Source: AWTP1-9 sp035703165
GTDB taxonomy: Bacteria > Bacteroidota > Bacteroidia > Chitinophagales > Chitinophagaceae
NCBI GenBank assembly: GCA_035703165.1
Contig: DASSYR010000093.1
Location: 1 to 64,000, forward strand
Length of the DNA stretch: 64,000 nucleotides
Reading direction: 5' to 3'
Shown: positions 1-7,418 of the stretch, in pieces
Layout: each line of letters opens with the position of its first letter
Numbering within the stretch: position 1 is the stretch's first letter
Position numbers and translations under genes: made by a program
The notes under the pieces: model-generated
What the model saw: only the letters and a program-made list of their open reading frames with translations
Database searches by the model: none
Told to the model about the DNA's origin: nothing

Positions 1-314
1 TCGCGTTTTAAACTATTGATAAAAGCTTTTCCGGAATCGAAAGCGGTAAAAGCTATATAAATAAATTTATTGTCATAAGCCATCTGCACTTCCGTGTTTC
101 TTTTGGGTTGGCTTCCATCCGTAGGAAATTTTCGCCAAAAAGGTGTTGTCTTTTCAGTTATGCTCCAAATAGAATCATTTAATTCTCCATCAATTTTAAT
201 CGGGGCAATGGTTTTAACAAGGTGTAGCTGAAATTGTTTTTGAAAAGAACCGTTGTCTTGCGATTGGGCAAAGTGGAAAGTAAGGAGGTAAGACAGCAGT
301 AATAGATTCTTCAT
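1..314 (-). CDS. Partial exported CBM9-like / DUF5916-type protein (N-terminus only)
   Basis: An open frame runs from an ATG at 314 off the left edge, giving the first 104 residues. Residues 1-19 form a signal peptide (MKNLLLLSYLLTFHFAQSQ). The mature part contains IKIDGELNDSIW near residue 41, the hallmark opening of the carbohydrate-binding family 9 domain that begins the large Bacteroidota outer-membrane proteins with a DUF5916 barrel. Those proteins are usually 700-900 residues, so most of the gene lies outside the window. The molecular role is not established; membrane location is inferred from the family. Confidence 0.6.
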   Translation of the reverse strand, partial: MKNLLLLSYLLTFHFAQSQDNGSFQKQFQLHLVKTIAPIKIDGELNDSIWSITEKTTPFWRKFPTDGSQPKRNTEVQMAYDNKFIYIAFTAFDSGKAFINSLKR

Positions 315-428
315 GGGGCTTGGTTATTTTTGAAAGTACAAATTTGCTTAAATTTTGTGAAAGACAATGAAAACGGAGTTATACAATGACTTTTTTTTGA
401 GAATCAGGTATTATTGAACTTTAAATAA

Positions 429-1151
429 TCAGCGATCCCATGTGTTGTACCGAAGAATACACCAAATTGCTTTTAAGCCATCTTTCCAACTGATTTTTTT
501 ACCCTCGTCGTATGTGCGGCCATAGTAGGAGATGCCCACTTCATATATCCGCACTTTTTTTATACGTGATATTTTAGCAGTTACCTCAGGTTCAAAGCCA
601 AACCCTTTTTCTTTCAATGCTAGTGATTTAAGCATTTTTGCATCAAACAACTTATAACAAGCCTCCATATCCGTAAGGTTTAAGTTGGTAAACAGGTTTG
701 ACAAAAAAGTAAGAAAGCCATTTGCCATATAATGATAAAACAGCAAAACCCTGTGTGGTTTACTACCCATAAAACGGGAGCCAAAAACTACATCTGCAGC
801 CCCTTTCATCACAGGTTCCAATAACTGGTTATAATCGTTTGGGTCGTATTCCAAATCCGCATCCTGAATAATAATGTATTGTCCTGTTGCTTCTTTAATC
901 CCGGTGTGCAGAGCAGATCCTTTACCTGTATTGACTCTATGATTAAAAAGGTGTATCTCAGTTTCGGTATTTAATGTGATATAATTTTCAACAATCTCCC
1001 TGGTATTATCAGTACTGCAATCATTTACTACTATCAGTTCTTTTTGAATACTATGATGCAATGGTACCTCAAGAACACTGTTGAGTAAAGGCTCAATGGT
1101 TTTCTCTTCGTTATAAACAGGAATAATGATACTTAGCTTGGTAAATTGCAT
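429..1151 (-). CDS. Family 2 glycosyltransferase, dolichyl/undecaprenyl-phosphate sugar transferase type
   Basis: This 240-residue GT-A glycosyltransferase opens with SIIIPVYNEE (residues 7-16) and has the metal- and nucleotide-sugar-binding DADLEYDP motif at 97-104, followed by FGSRFMG. The C-terminal YYGRTYDEGKKI stretch is typical of DPM1-like enzymes, which move a sugar from a nucleotide donor to polyprenyl phosphate. It has no C-terminal membrane helices, so it resembles the soluble single-domain DPM1 form rather than the ArnC/GtrB form. The acceptor is inferred. It stands alone, with 277 nt or more of non-coding DNA on its 5' side. Confidence 0.85.
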   Translation of the reverse strand: MQFTKLSIIIPVYNEEKTIEPLLNSVLEVPLHHSIQKELIVVNDCSTDNTREIVENYITLNTETEIHLFNHRVNTGKGSALHTGIKEATGQYIIIQDADLEYDPNDYNQLLEPVMKGAADVVFGSRFMGSKPHRVLLFYHYMANGFLTFLSNLFTNLNLTDMEACYKLFDAKMLKSLALKEKGFGFEPEVTAKISRIKKVRIYEVGISYYGRTYDEGKKISWKDGLKAIWCILRYNTWDR

Positions 1152-1230
1152 AACAGCGCTACTGCGGATTGATTTTGAATTACCAATACTTTTTACTTAA
1201 TACCAACAAAATAATAGAAATTCTGGTAGG

Positions 1231-1356
1231 ATGAAAGTAAAATCCGAAAATGCTGATATGGATAAGGAGGTAAAACTATTTATTATCGTCTTTTTTACAA
1301 TAATGTTGCTACTTTCTTTCTTTATAACGGTACAGGTGATGGAGGGGATAGTGTGA
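1231..1356 (+). CDS. Possible 41-residue single-span membrane protein
   Basis: Within the 356-nt gap at 1152-1507 a short plus-strand frame starts with ATG and ends with TGA. It encodes a charged N-terminus (MKVKSENADMDKEVK) followed by one hydrophobic helix of about 20 residues (LFIIVFFTIMLLLSF) and a short tail. This charged-then-hydrophobic arrangement resembles real small membrane proteins, but nothing else supports expression and no family is recognised. The rest of the gap shows no other convincing feature. Confidence 0.22.
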   Translation: MKVKSENADMDKEVKLFIIVFFTIMLLLSFFITVQVMEGIV

Positions 1357-1507
1357 TGCCTCATTTAATAACCAGTCATTCATTTACCAAGCCGGAACTT
1401 TTTTTTAACCACTGGGCTAAACCTGTGTAAGTAGTAGCATCCTTTGCACAATTAGGCTTTTGGGGAGTTGTCCGCACTACCTTATTGTTCAGGAAAAAGT
1501 AAGCCTG

Positions 1508-2176
1508 TTATTTCTCTACCACAAGCGAATCGGCCGATACTCCCAAATCTAAAAGAATTTCAGAAATATCTTTTACAAATTTTTCCGGTCCGCAGAGATA
1601 GAAAAACCTGCTAAAATCCTGAACCAGGTCAATCAGCATATTACGATCAATCCTTCTTTCCAAAAAGCCAATTACTCCCTGTCTCGTTAAAACATTAATA
1701 AAATTATCGCCTAACATCTTATGTAATTCTTCGGCGTGTATGATGTCTTCGATAGTTTTATTGGAATAGATAAGCACATTGTCATTTAAATTATTCATTT
1801 TATACAGTGTTCTTAATATGGAAAGGAAAGGAGTAATCCCGGAGCCTCCGGCAATAAACACTCCCGCGCCACGGTACTGAATGGTGCCAAAAACATCGTG
1901 CAGAATTAATTCTGTTCCGGCATTTGTTTTGCCCAATTGATTGGTAACACCTTTGTGATCAGTATAAATTTTTATAGTAAACTCAAGAAAAGGCCAGTCT
2001 GCGAGCGAAGTAAAAGTAAATGGCCGTAACTTATCTTTCCATTCCGGCAAGTTGATAGAGACATAAGTTCCTTGTCCGGGTATAAAACTATATCCTTTTG
2101 GTTTTTCTACTAAAAAGCGTTTTACATCATGAGTAATAAAATTAGCTTCAATAATTTTGACAGTATATTCGTTCAT
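1508..2176 (-). CDS. Ferredoxin/flavodoxin-NAD(P)H reductase-like FAD oxidoreductase
   Basis: A 222-residue protein of the ferredoxin reductase fold. The N-terminal FAD-binding barrel carries RPFTFTS (about 51-57), the family's R-x-[YF]-[TS] flavin-contact motif. The C-terminal nucleotide-binding half carries GGSGITPF (about 110-117) and FYLCGPEKFV (about 192-201), which bind NAD(P)H. It has no 2Fe-2S domain, so it should pass electrons to a separate acceptor. It is monocistronic on the minus strand next to trmD; the physiological partner cannot be read from context. Flavohaemoprotein-type reductases are the main alternative. Confidence 0.8.
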   Translation of the reverse strand: MNEYTVKIIEANFITHDVKRFLVEKPKGYSFIPGQGTYVSINLPEWKDKLRPFTFTSLADWPFLEFTIKIYTDHKGVTNQLGKTNAGTELILHDVFGTIQYRGAGVFIAGGSGITPFLSILRTLYKMNNLNDNVLIYSNKTIEDIIHAEELHKMLGDNFINVLTRQGVIGFLERRIDRNMLIDLVQDFSRFFYLCGPEKFVKDISEILLDLGVSADSLVVEK

Positions 2177-2243
2177 GAAACAGGAGTTTTACGGGATAAG
2201 ACCTCAATGAATTACTAATAAAAATTCTTTAATCTTTTATAAT

Positions 2244-2921
2244 CTATTCCTCTAATAAATCGGGTCTCTTTTGTTTAGTTCTGTCAACAGCCTGTTCATA
2301 ACGCCACTCATCAATCTTTTTCAGATCCCCGCTTAGTAAAATGTCAGGTACCTTCCAGCCGCGAAATTCAGATGGACGAGTATAGACAGGCGGAGCCAAT
2401 AAGCTATCCTGGAAGGAATCGGTTAAGGCTGATGTTTCATTGTTGAGGACGCCGGGAATTAATCTTCCAATAGCATCTACTATAAGGGAAGCGGCAATTT
2501 CTCCCCCACTCAATACAAAGTCGCCAATAGAAATTTCTTTAGTTATAAAATGTTCTCTCACCCTTTCATCAATTCCCTTATAATGTCCGCAAATAAGAAG
2601 CAGGTTTTTTTTTAGCGAAAGCTGATTAGCCATTTTTTGGTTAAATCGTTCACCGTCAGGGGTAAGATAAATTATTTCATCATAAACCCGTTCCTTCTGC
2701 AAAGATTCGATTGCGTTTACCAGCGGTTCGCACATAATTACCATACCAGCACCCCCTCCATATTGATAATCATCTACTTGACCATATTCGTTGATAGCCC
2801 ATTGGCGAAGTGCATGAATACACACTTCTAATAGCCCTTTTTCCTTGGCTCTTTTCATGATGGAATGATTCAGTGGGCTTTCCAGTAACTCAGGTAAAAC
2901 AGTAACGATATCAACACGCAT
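2244..2921 (-). CDS. trmD: tRNA (guanine-N1-)-methyltransferase TrmD
   Basis: This SPOUT-class enzyme uses S-adenosylmethionine to methylate G37 of tRNAs, preventing frameshifting. The 225 residues match the usual TrmD length. The GGGAGMV loop (about 56-62), the knot segments LICGHYKGIDERV and EISIGDFVLSGGE, and the following AIGRLIPGVL are all present, making the call secure. The usual rpsP-rimM-trmD-rplS operon is not seen; trmD stands alone here, as is common in Bacteroidota. A perfect -7 element lies only 5 nt upstream of the ATG, which suggests a leaderless transcript. Confidence 0.97.
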   Translation of the reverse strand: MRVDIVTVLPELLESPLNHSIMKRAKEKGLLEVCIHALRQWAINEYGQVDDYQYGGGAGMVIMCEPLVNAIESLQKERVYDEIIYLTPDGERFNQKMANQLSLKKNLLLICGHYKGIDERVREHFITKEISIGDFVLSGGEIAASLIVDAIGRLIPGVLNNETSALTDSFQDSLLAPPVYTRPSEFRGWKVPDILLSGDLKKIDEWRYEQAVDRTKQKRPDLLEE

Positions 2922-2925
2922 GCAG

Positions 2926-2933
2926 CAAAGATA
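2926..2933 (-). promoter_or_regulatory. Putative -7 element of the trmD promoter
   Basis: On the minus strand this reads TATCTTTG, a perfect match to the Bacteroidota -7 consensus TAnnTTTG. It ends 5 nt before the trmD ATG, so the start of transcription would fall at or next to the A of the start codon. No clear -33 TTG is seen at 17-21 nt. Confidence 0.5.
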
Positions 2934-2956
2934 CAGTTAGATAACTGTATAAAAAT

Positions 2957-2985
2957 AAGCGCCTCGCAGATGTGAAGCGCTTTTA
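2957..2985. terminator. Hairpin with T-rich flanks (possible bidirectional terminator)
   Basis: AGCGC (2958-2962) pairs with GCGCT (2977-2981), extended by TC/GA pairs around one mismatch. T-rich sequence follows on both strands. On the minus strand it would separate the end of the cco locus from trmD. Confidence 0.4.
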
Positions 2986-3071
2986 AAAAACCAACTATAG
3001 AAAGGAGAATCTTAAATCTATTTGCAAAAACAATTTTTTACTACAAGTGTTATAATTACAGATGATGAAAT

Positions 3072-3314
3072 ATGTTTAAAAACCCAACTTTTTCAGTAAC
3101 TGTTAATACTATCTGTGTTATTCTGTTTAGTCTTTTGATTGAACACTCGTTAACACAAAATATAGCCTTTGCTATTTTTATTTTTTTCCCATTTCTGGCA
3201 GTCTGGATGGTATATTCTATTCTGCGATATGGAAAATATAAGGGCAAAGAGCTTACAGATAAGGAAGAATGGGGATACGAGGACAAAGATCGTGATCAAC
3301 TGGGTACATTTTAA
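3072..3314 (+). CDS. Small predicted two-helix membrane protein of unknown function
   Basis: An 80-residue frame encodes two hydrophobic segments (about 9-24 and 30-50) followed by a highly charged tail rich in K, E and D. That charge segregation argues for a real inner-membrane protein. Its stop overlaps the stop of the convergent SafE-like gene by 4 nt, so the two genes meet tail to tail. I do not recognise a family. Compact packing against the cco locus suggests it is genuine, but a role in respiration is only conjecture. Confidence 0.5.
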   Translation: MFKNPTFSVTVNTICVILFSLLIEHSLTQNIAFAIFIFFPFLAVWMVYSILRYGKYKGKELTDKEEWGYEDKDRDQLGTF

Positions 3315-4021
3315 TGGCAGCTAATTGCTTCTTTAGGGCCGCTTTCCATTACAGGACTTATAAAAGGTATTCCTAAATTCATTCCCCTTAAAATCAACAA
3401 TACGGCCATTCCCGCAAAAAAGTAGGGCATTGCTTTTTTAATTGTATTTCTTGCGGATATTTTCATAAAAGAACTAAAAAAAGCAAATAGTAGCATGGCA
3501 GGTAAAGTGCCAGTTCCAAACATGGCCATAAATAGTACCGCATTTCCCACTTGCGCTGTGCTTAAGGCGCCGGCTATCGCTATATAAACCATGGCACAAG
3601 GTAAGAGGCCATTAGCCATACCTACTATCAGATAATTTATTTTAACCGGATTGCTCCAAAGTCTTAGTATCCACTGTTGCACCGGATGATAGATATGTCT
3701 TATTAAAGAAGATTGATTGTTCTTTTTAAAAACATAGTATTGAATTACTAGTAATAAAATTATTATCCCGAGAGCAATGGAAAAATTTTGTTGAAAACCA
3801 GCCAGGTAAATTTTTCTTCCAGCCATTCCAAAAATTAAACCCATTATAGAATAGGTAATAACTCTGCCAACATTATAAACCAGGATGACCCATGTTTTTT
3901 GGGTAGAAGACGACAACGAAGAAACAGGTAAAGCCAGTGAGAGTGGGCCACACATACCAATACAATGCACACTGCTAACCAAGCCTAAAGACAACCCTGC
4001 TATAATTACCGGCCAGATCAT
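3311..4021 (-). CDS. SafE/TauE-like (UreH-domain) membrane protein of the cbb3 oxidase locus
   Basis: A 236-residue polytopic membrane protein with about six helices. The first helix holds HCIGMCGPL (about 20-28), the conserved His-Cys-Met-Cys signature of the UreH-domain/SafE family thought to handle metals, probably copper. Its start overlaps the fixH stop by 4 nt, so the two are translationally coupled. Members of this family closing a ccoNOPQ-ccoG-fixH cluster are widespread in Bacteroidota and probably help copper or redox maturation of the oxidase. That role is inferred from context. Confidence 0.82.
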   Translation of the reverse strand: MIWPVIIAGLSLGLVSSVHCIGMCGPLSLALPVSSLSSSTQKTWVILVYNVGRVITYSIMGLIFGMAGRKIYLAGFQQNFSIALGIIILLLVIQYYVFKKNNQSSLIRHIYHPVQQWILRLWSNPVKINYLIVGMANGLLPCAMVYIAIAGALSTAQVGNAVLFMAMFGTGTLPAMLLFAFFSSFMKISARNTIKKAMPYFFAGMAVLLILRGMNLGIPFISPVMESGPKEAISCH

Positions 4022-4455
4022 TTGTTATTAAAATCTGTTTCGTTATAAAAACGTTCTCCATTCGATTCCCAATTAATTTTAACTTTATAATTAACGGGGA
4101 AGAATAGTTTTCTATCAAACACCTGTTTACCATTCGCATCCGGTTTTAAGTCAAATTTTCGATCCTTTTGTGCATCGGCAGTATAATAAAACCAAATTGT
4201 ACCATTTGCCGCCCGTCCGTTTAGATCTTCCGGTAATTGAATATAAACGTAATTTTCATCATTTGTAATTTTCATCACGCCATTTAATGCATTAGCCTTT
4301 TTAGTTCCATCAATAACCTGTTGATATGCCAACTCGTCTTTGTAATATTCTTTAGACACTAAATCGAATTTGGCTGTTGTACTTTTATAAACCATAAAAG
4401 AAATGCCAGCCCCAAAAAATATAAACACTACCAGTAATTTATTTCCCCAACTCAT
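4018..4455 (-). CDS. fixH: FixH-family protein of cbb3 oxidase assembly
   Basis: I chose the ATG at 4455 (MSWGNKLL...), which gives 145 residues with a transmembrane helix directly at the N-terminus, as in other FixH proteins. An in-frame ATG at 4503 would add 16 residues of unlikely sequence. After the helix (about residues 5-22) comes a periplasmic beta-rich domain with the usual YKSTTAKFDLVSKEYY-type segment. FixH acts with CcoG and CcoI in assembling the oxidase; its exact biochemical function is unresolved. It lies between ccoG and the SafE-like gene and overlaps the latter by 4 nt. Confidence 0.85.
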   Translation of the reverse strand: MSWGNKLLVVFIFFGAGISFMVYKSTTAKFDLVSKEYYKDELAYQQVIDGTKKANALNGVMKITNDENYVYIQLPEDLNGRAANGTIWFYYTADAQKDRKFDLKPDANGKQVFDRKLFFPVNYKVKINWESNGERFYNETDFNNK

Positions 4456-4542
4456 ATTTATTGCTTTTTTGTTGTTTGATGCCAGATATAATTTTATAAA
4501 CATTTGTATTATACAGGTATTAAATTATACATTTTAATCCTG

Positions 4543-5970
4543 TTATTCTCCTACAGGACCAAGAAAATTAGTTTTCACGGATTCAATTTTTTTATCGCCA
4601 TTATATAATCCAAGAGATATTTTAGATTTCGGTTTTTTTATTGCCGATTTTGGTAATGTTATAAAAAAAGAGCCCGAGCCAATGGATTCTTCTTTAAGAT
4701 CTACAAAACGGGAGTTCCCAATAATCTGTATTTTTCCGGGAATTCCTTCTAGCTGAATAGAAACAGGTATTCGTTTAACGGTTTTATTGGCAATTTTTAT
4801 GTTGTACAAATTACTCACACTGTCCTTACCTATTTCCTGGTAAAGCAAGCCAGGCGAACGTAATACGGTTGCATCAATTTCGTTTCTGGTAGCCAGTAAT
4901 ATAGTGAGTACTCCTACTAATATGGTGAGCAGTACGGTGTACATTTTCATTCGGGTAGTATAGCGTAACGGCTCATGATTGGCAATACCATTTTCAGACG
5001 CATAGCGTATTAATCCCTTCGGCTTGTGAATACTAACCATAATTGCATTACAAGCATCTATACAGGCAGTGCAGTTTACACACTCCATTTGTGTTCCATT
5101 GCGTATATCAATCCCCGTAGGACACACTTTAACACACTGGTGGCAATCAATACAATCGCCAATTGTTCTTTCTTCTCTTTTATCAAACTTGCCTCTTGGT
5201 TCACCTCGTTTATAATCATACGCAACCAATATGGAATTTCTATCTAATAAAACCCCCTGTAATCTTCCATAAGGGCAAACTACCGTGCACGCCTGCTCTC
5301 TAAAGAAAGCGTAAACAGAATAAAAAACAAATGAAAAGATAGTGATAGCCATGAAACCGCCCAGGTGTTCGCTTACCGGTGAGGAAATAATTTGCCACAA
5401 CTCTTTTACACTAATAATATAGGCAAGAAAATAATTAGCAATGATAAACGAAAGCAAAAAGAAAACACCATGTTTTAATGAACGCTTAAAAATTTTTGTT
5501 CCATTCCACGGCGATTGAGCCAATAATTTTTGTTGTGCAGCATCTCCATCTATCAGGTATTCAATTTTCCGGAAGGCCATTTCTAAAAAATTTGTCTGTG
5601 GACAAACCCATCCACAAAACAGGCGACCAAAGGCTGCGGTAAACAAAACGATAAATATCACGAAAGTGACCATGCCTATAGCAAATACAAAAAAATCGTG
5701 TGGCCAGAATACTTTCCCAAATAAAATAAATCTTCCCTGGGGTATGTTAAAAAGAAAGAAGGGTCTTCCATGTACGTAAATAAATGGAAGTGTAAGAAAG
5801 AAAAGAAAAAACACCCAACTTACAATAGTTCTGGCTCTGTAAAAACGCCCCTTCGGCTTTTGTGCAAACACCCATTTACGGTGTCCTTTCGCATCAACCG
5901 TTGCGATCCTGTCACGGAAAGAGTCGCTGTTTTGTTCGCTTTGTTTACTTGTATCGTTTATAACATTCAT
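4543..5970 (-). CDS. ccoG: CcoG/FixG/RdxA membrane ferredoxin, cbb3 oxidase accessory protein
   Basis: A 475-residue membrane-bound iron-sulfur protein. It has about five helices, a CGWVCPQ motif between early helices, and two cubane-binding clusters: CIDCHQCVKVCP and CVNCTACIDAC, separated by about 18 residues. The C-terminal 120 residues form the Ig-like FixG domain. CcoG is known to reduce copper during delivery of Cu to the CuB centre of CcoN. The length and all cysteine motifs match the family. It lies 66 nt downstream of ccoP and 39 nt upstream of fixH. Confidence 0.95.
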   Translation of the reverse strand: MNVINDTSKQSEQNSDSFRDRIATVDAKGHRKWVFAQKPKGRFYRARTIVSWVFFLFFLTLPFIYVHGRPFFLFNIPQGRFILFGKVFWPHDFFVFAIGMVTFVIFIVLFTAAFGRLFCGWVCPQTNFLEMAFRKIEYLIDGDAAQQKLLAQSPWNGTKIFKRSLKHGVFFLLSFIIANYFLAYIISVKELWQIISSPVSEHLGGFMAITIFSFVFYSVYAFFREQACTVVCPYGRLQGVLLDRNSILVAYDYKRGEPRGKFDKREERTIGDCIDCHQCVKVCPTGIDIRNGTQMECVNCTACIDACNAIMVSIHKPKGLIRYASENGIANHEPLRYTTRMKMYTVLLTILVGVLTILLATRNEIDATVLRSPGLLYQEIGKDSVSNLYNIKIANKTVKRIPVSIQLEGIPGKIQIIGNSRFVDLKEESIGSGSFFITLPKSAIKKPKSKISLGLYNGDKKIESVKTNFLGPVGE

Positions 5971-6036
5971 TAAATTAACATCATAATATCCACTAAAACG
6001 TGCACGTCACTAAGGAGGAAAACATTACAAGCTGTA

Positions 6037-7146
6037 TTATTTTTCTTCGTAAAGTTCGCCTTGCTTTTCTTTTGCACCCGCGGGGTTACTTCCTCTTAAA
6101 GATTTAATATAGCTGGATACCTGTGCAATTTGTACTGGAGTTAATTGATCTTTCCAGGATTGCATACTTTTTTCCGGGTAACCATATTTGATGGTTTTAA
6201 AAATGTCTTTGATATTTCCACCGTGAATCCAGTAGTCATCTGTAAGATTTGGACCCACAGTTCCCTGCGCCAGCTGACCATGGCAGGCAATACAATAGGA
6301 GGCGAACACGGCTTTTCCTTTTTCCAGCTCTGTTTTTTCAGTTAACAGTACTACCGTATTCTCATCCACTCTATTTTTTTGATCTTTCAATCTTCCTTCC
6401 ATTTGTGCATTAGCTTTTGTAACGGCAGCTTGATATTCTTCGGCACTGGATGGTGCAGCATGCGATATATGTGTACGATAAAGATAAACGGCGGCGAAAA
6501 TAATAGTAATATAAAAACCATATAGCCACCATGGGGGCAAACGATTGTCTAATTCACGTATGCCATCGTAATTATGACCAAGATCTATATTGGCTTCTTG
6601 TTCCACGGGACGAAACTTATTAAATCTATCCCACCAGTTTAGTTTTATTTCGACAGGTTCCCTGGCAATAGAGGTTTGTTTTTCTTCATTTTCAACAATT
6701 TTTCTTCTTTCTATACCGATTAAAAAACGGAGTTGAAATAAAAGGAAAAAAATGGCTGTTATTTCTATAAGTAATATAGCCAATAGTATATAGAATACCG
6801 AGGAAGAGAGCCCTCCAATTGTAGTTTGCGCTACGGGTTCACTTGTATTTTGTGCGTTGGCAAAGGTTGCGGTTATTAAGAATAAAGCAATAGTTAATGC
6901 TATGTTTTTGGCGCTTGAGTCAGCCTTTTGTTTTTGTTGCTTTTTTAATTCTATTTCCGCAGCTCCATACACAACATAGGCCAGCATTCCAATAACTAGA
7001 GCAAGGGCGGCAATAATTACCACCAGCGTTAATGCTAATGGGTTATTTAAGGAAGATTCCGGCTTGGGGCCTTGTTGTGCCATAACCGGAGTAAAGCTGG
7101 TTGCCATAGCCATACAGAGCGAAATAATCCGTCCGGCTTTTTTCAT
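6037..7146 (-). CDS. ccoP: cbb3-type cytochrome c oxidase subunit CcoP (mono-haem form)
   Basis: I chose the ATG at 7146 because it opens a signal-like sequence (MKKAGRIISLC...); an upstream ATG at 7173 adds nine residues. With numbering from 7173, helices lie at about 46-70, 89-106, 124-150 and 214-232. The canonical CcoP segment HNYDGIRELDNRLPPWW (200-216) precedes the last helix. A single c-type haem site CIACH is at 294-298, with Met337 in PEKSMQSW as probable axial ligand. Proteobacterial CcoP normally has two haems and one helix, so this is the Bacteroidota variant with extra N-terminal helices. It passes electrons towards CcoO and CcoN. Confidence 0.93.
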   Translation of the reverse strand: MKKAGRIISLCMAMATSFTPVMAQQGPKPESSLNNPLALTLVVIIAALALVIGMLAYVVYGAAEIELKKQQKQKADSSAKNIALTIALFLITATFANAQNTSEPVAQTTIGGLSSSVFYILLAILLIEITAIFFLLFQLRFLIGIERRKIVENEEKQTSIAREPVEIKLNWWDRFNKFRPVEQEANIDLGHNYDGIRELDNRLPPWWLYGFYITIIFAAVYLYRTHISHAAPSSAEEYQAAVTKANAQMEGRLKDQKNRVDENTVVLLTEKTELEKGKAVFASYCIACHGQLAQGTVGPNLTDDYWIHGGNIKDIFKTIKYGYPEKSMQSWKDQLTPVQIAQVSSYIKSLRGSNPAGAKEKQGELYEEK

Positions 7147-7188
7147 CTTAATTTTATTTAAGTTGTAGTACATATTAATTAGTTTTTA

Positions 7189-7347
7189 TTAATCAAGTGG
7201 TAAACGACTATTGCTTTCCATTTGCTTTTTATCGGATTTAAATACCCAGGTTGCTACTGCGATAAAAAATAAACCGAATATGCAAAAGGAAATAACCGGA
7301 TATACACTTACATCAGTTATTTTTTCTAAGTAGTGAACAAACTTCAT
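7189..7347 (-). CDS. ccoQ: CcoQ-like small subunit of cbb3 oxidase
   Basis: The start at 7347 gives 52 residues, MKFVHYLEKITDVSVYP, a single helix (ISFCIFGLFFIAVATWVF), then a KSDKKQM tail, matching the size and layout of CcoQ. A longer in-frame start at 7416 would add 23 polar residues and nearly abut ccoN; I consider it less likely. CcoQ stabilises the complex. Its place between ccoNO and ccoP is the standard one. Confidence 0.75.
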   Translation of the reverse strand: MKFVHYLEKITDVSVYPVISFCIFGLFFIAVATWVFKSDKKQMESNSRLPLD

Positions 7348-7418
7348 TTTTAAATACTTTAAGTTTACGTTTTTGATTAATGGCAAATCGCCAATAAAAT
7401 CTTTCTCAACAGTCACGT

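Noticed and set aside
3056..3286. 76-residue minus-strand frame opposite the 80-residue membrane protein
   Set aside because: The plus-strand frame has clean helices and charge separation; the minus-strand one has neither.
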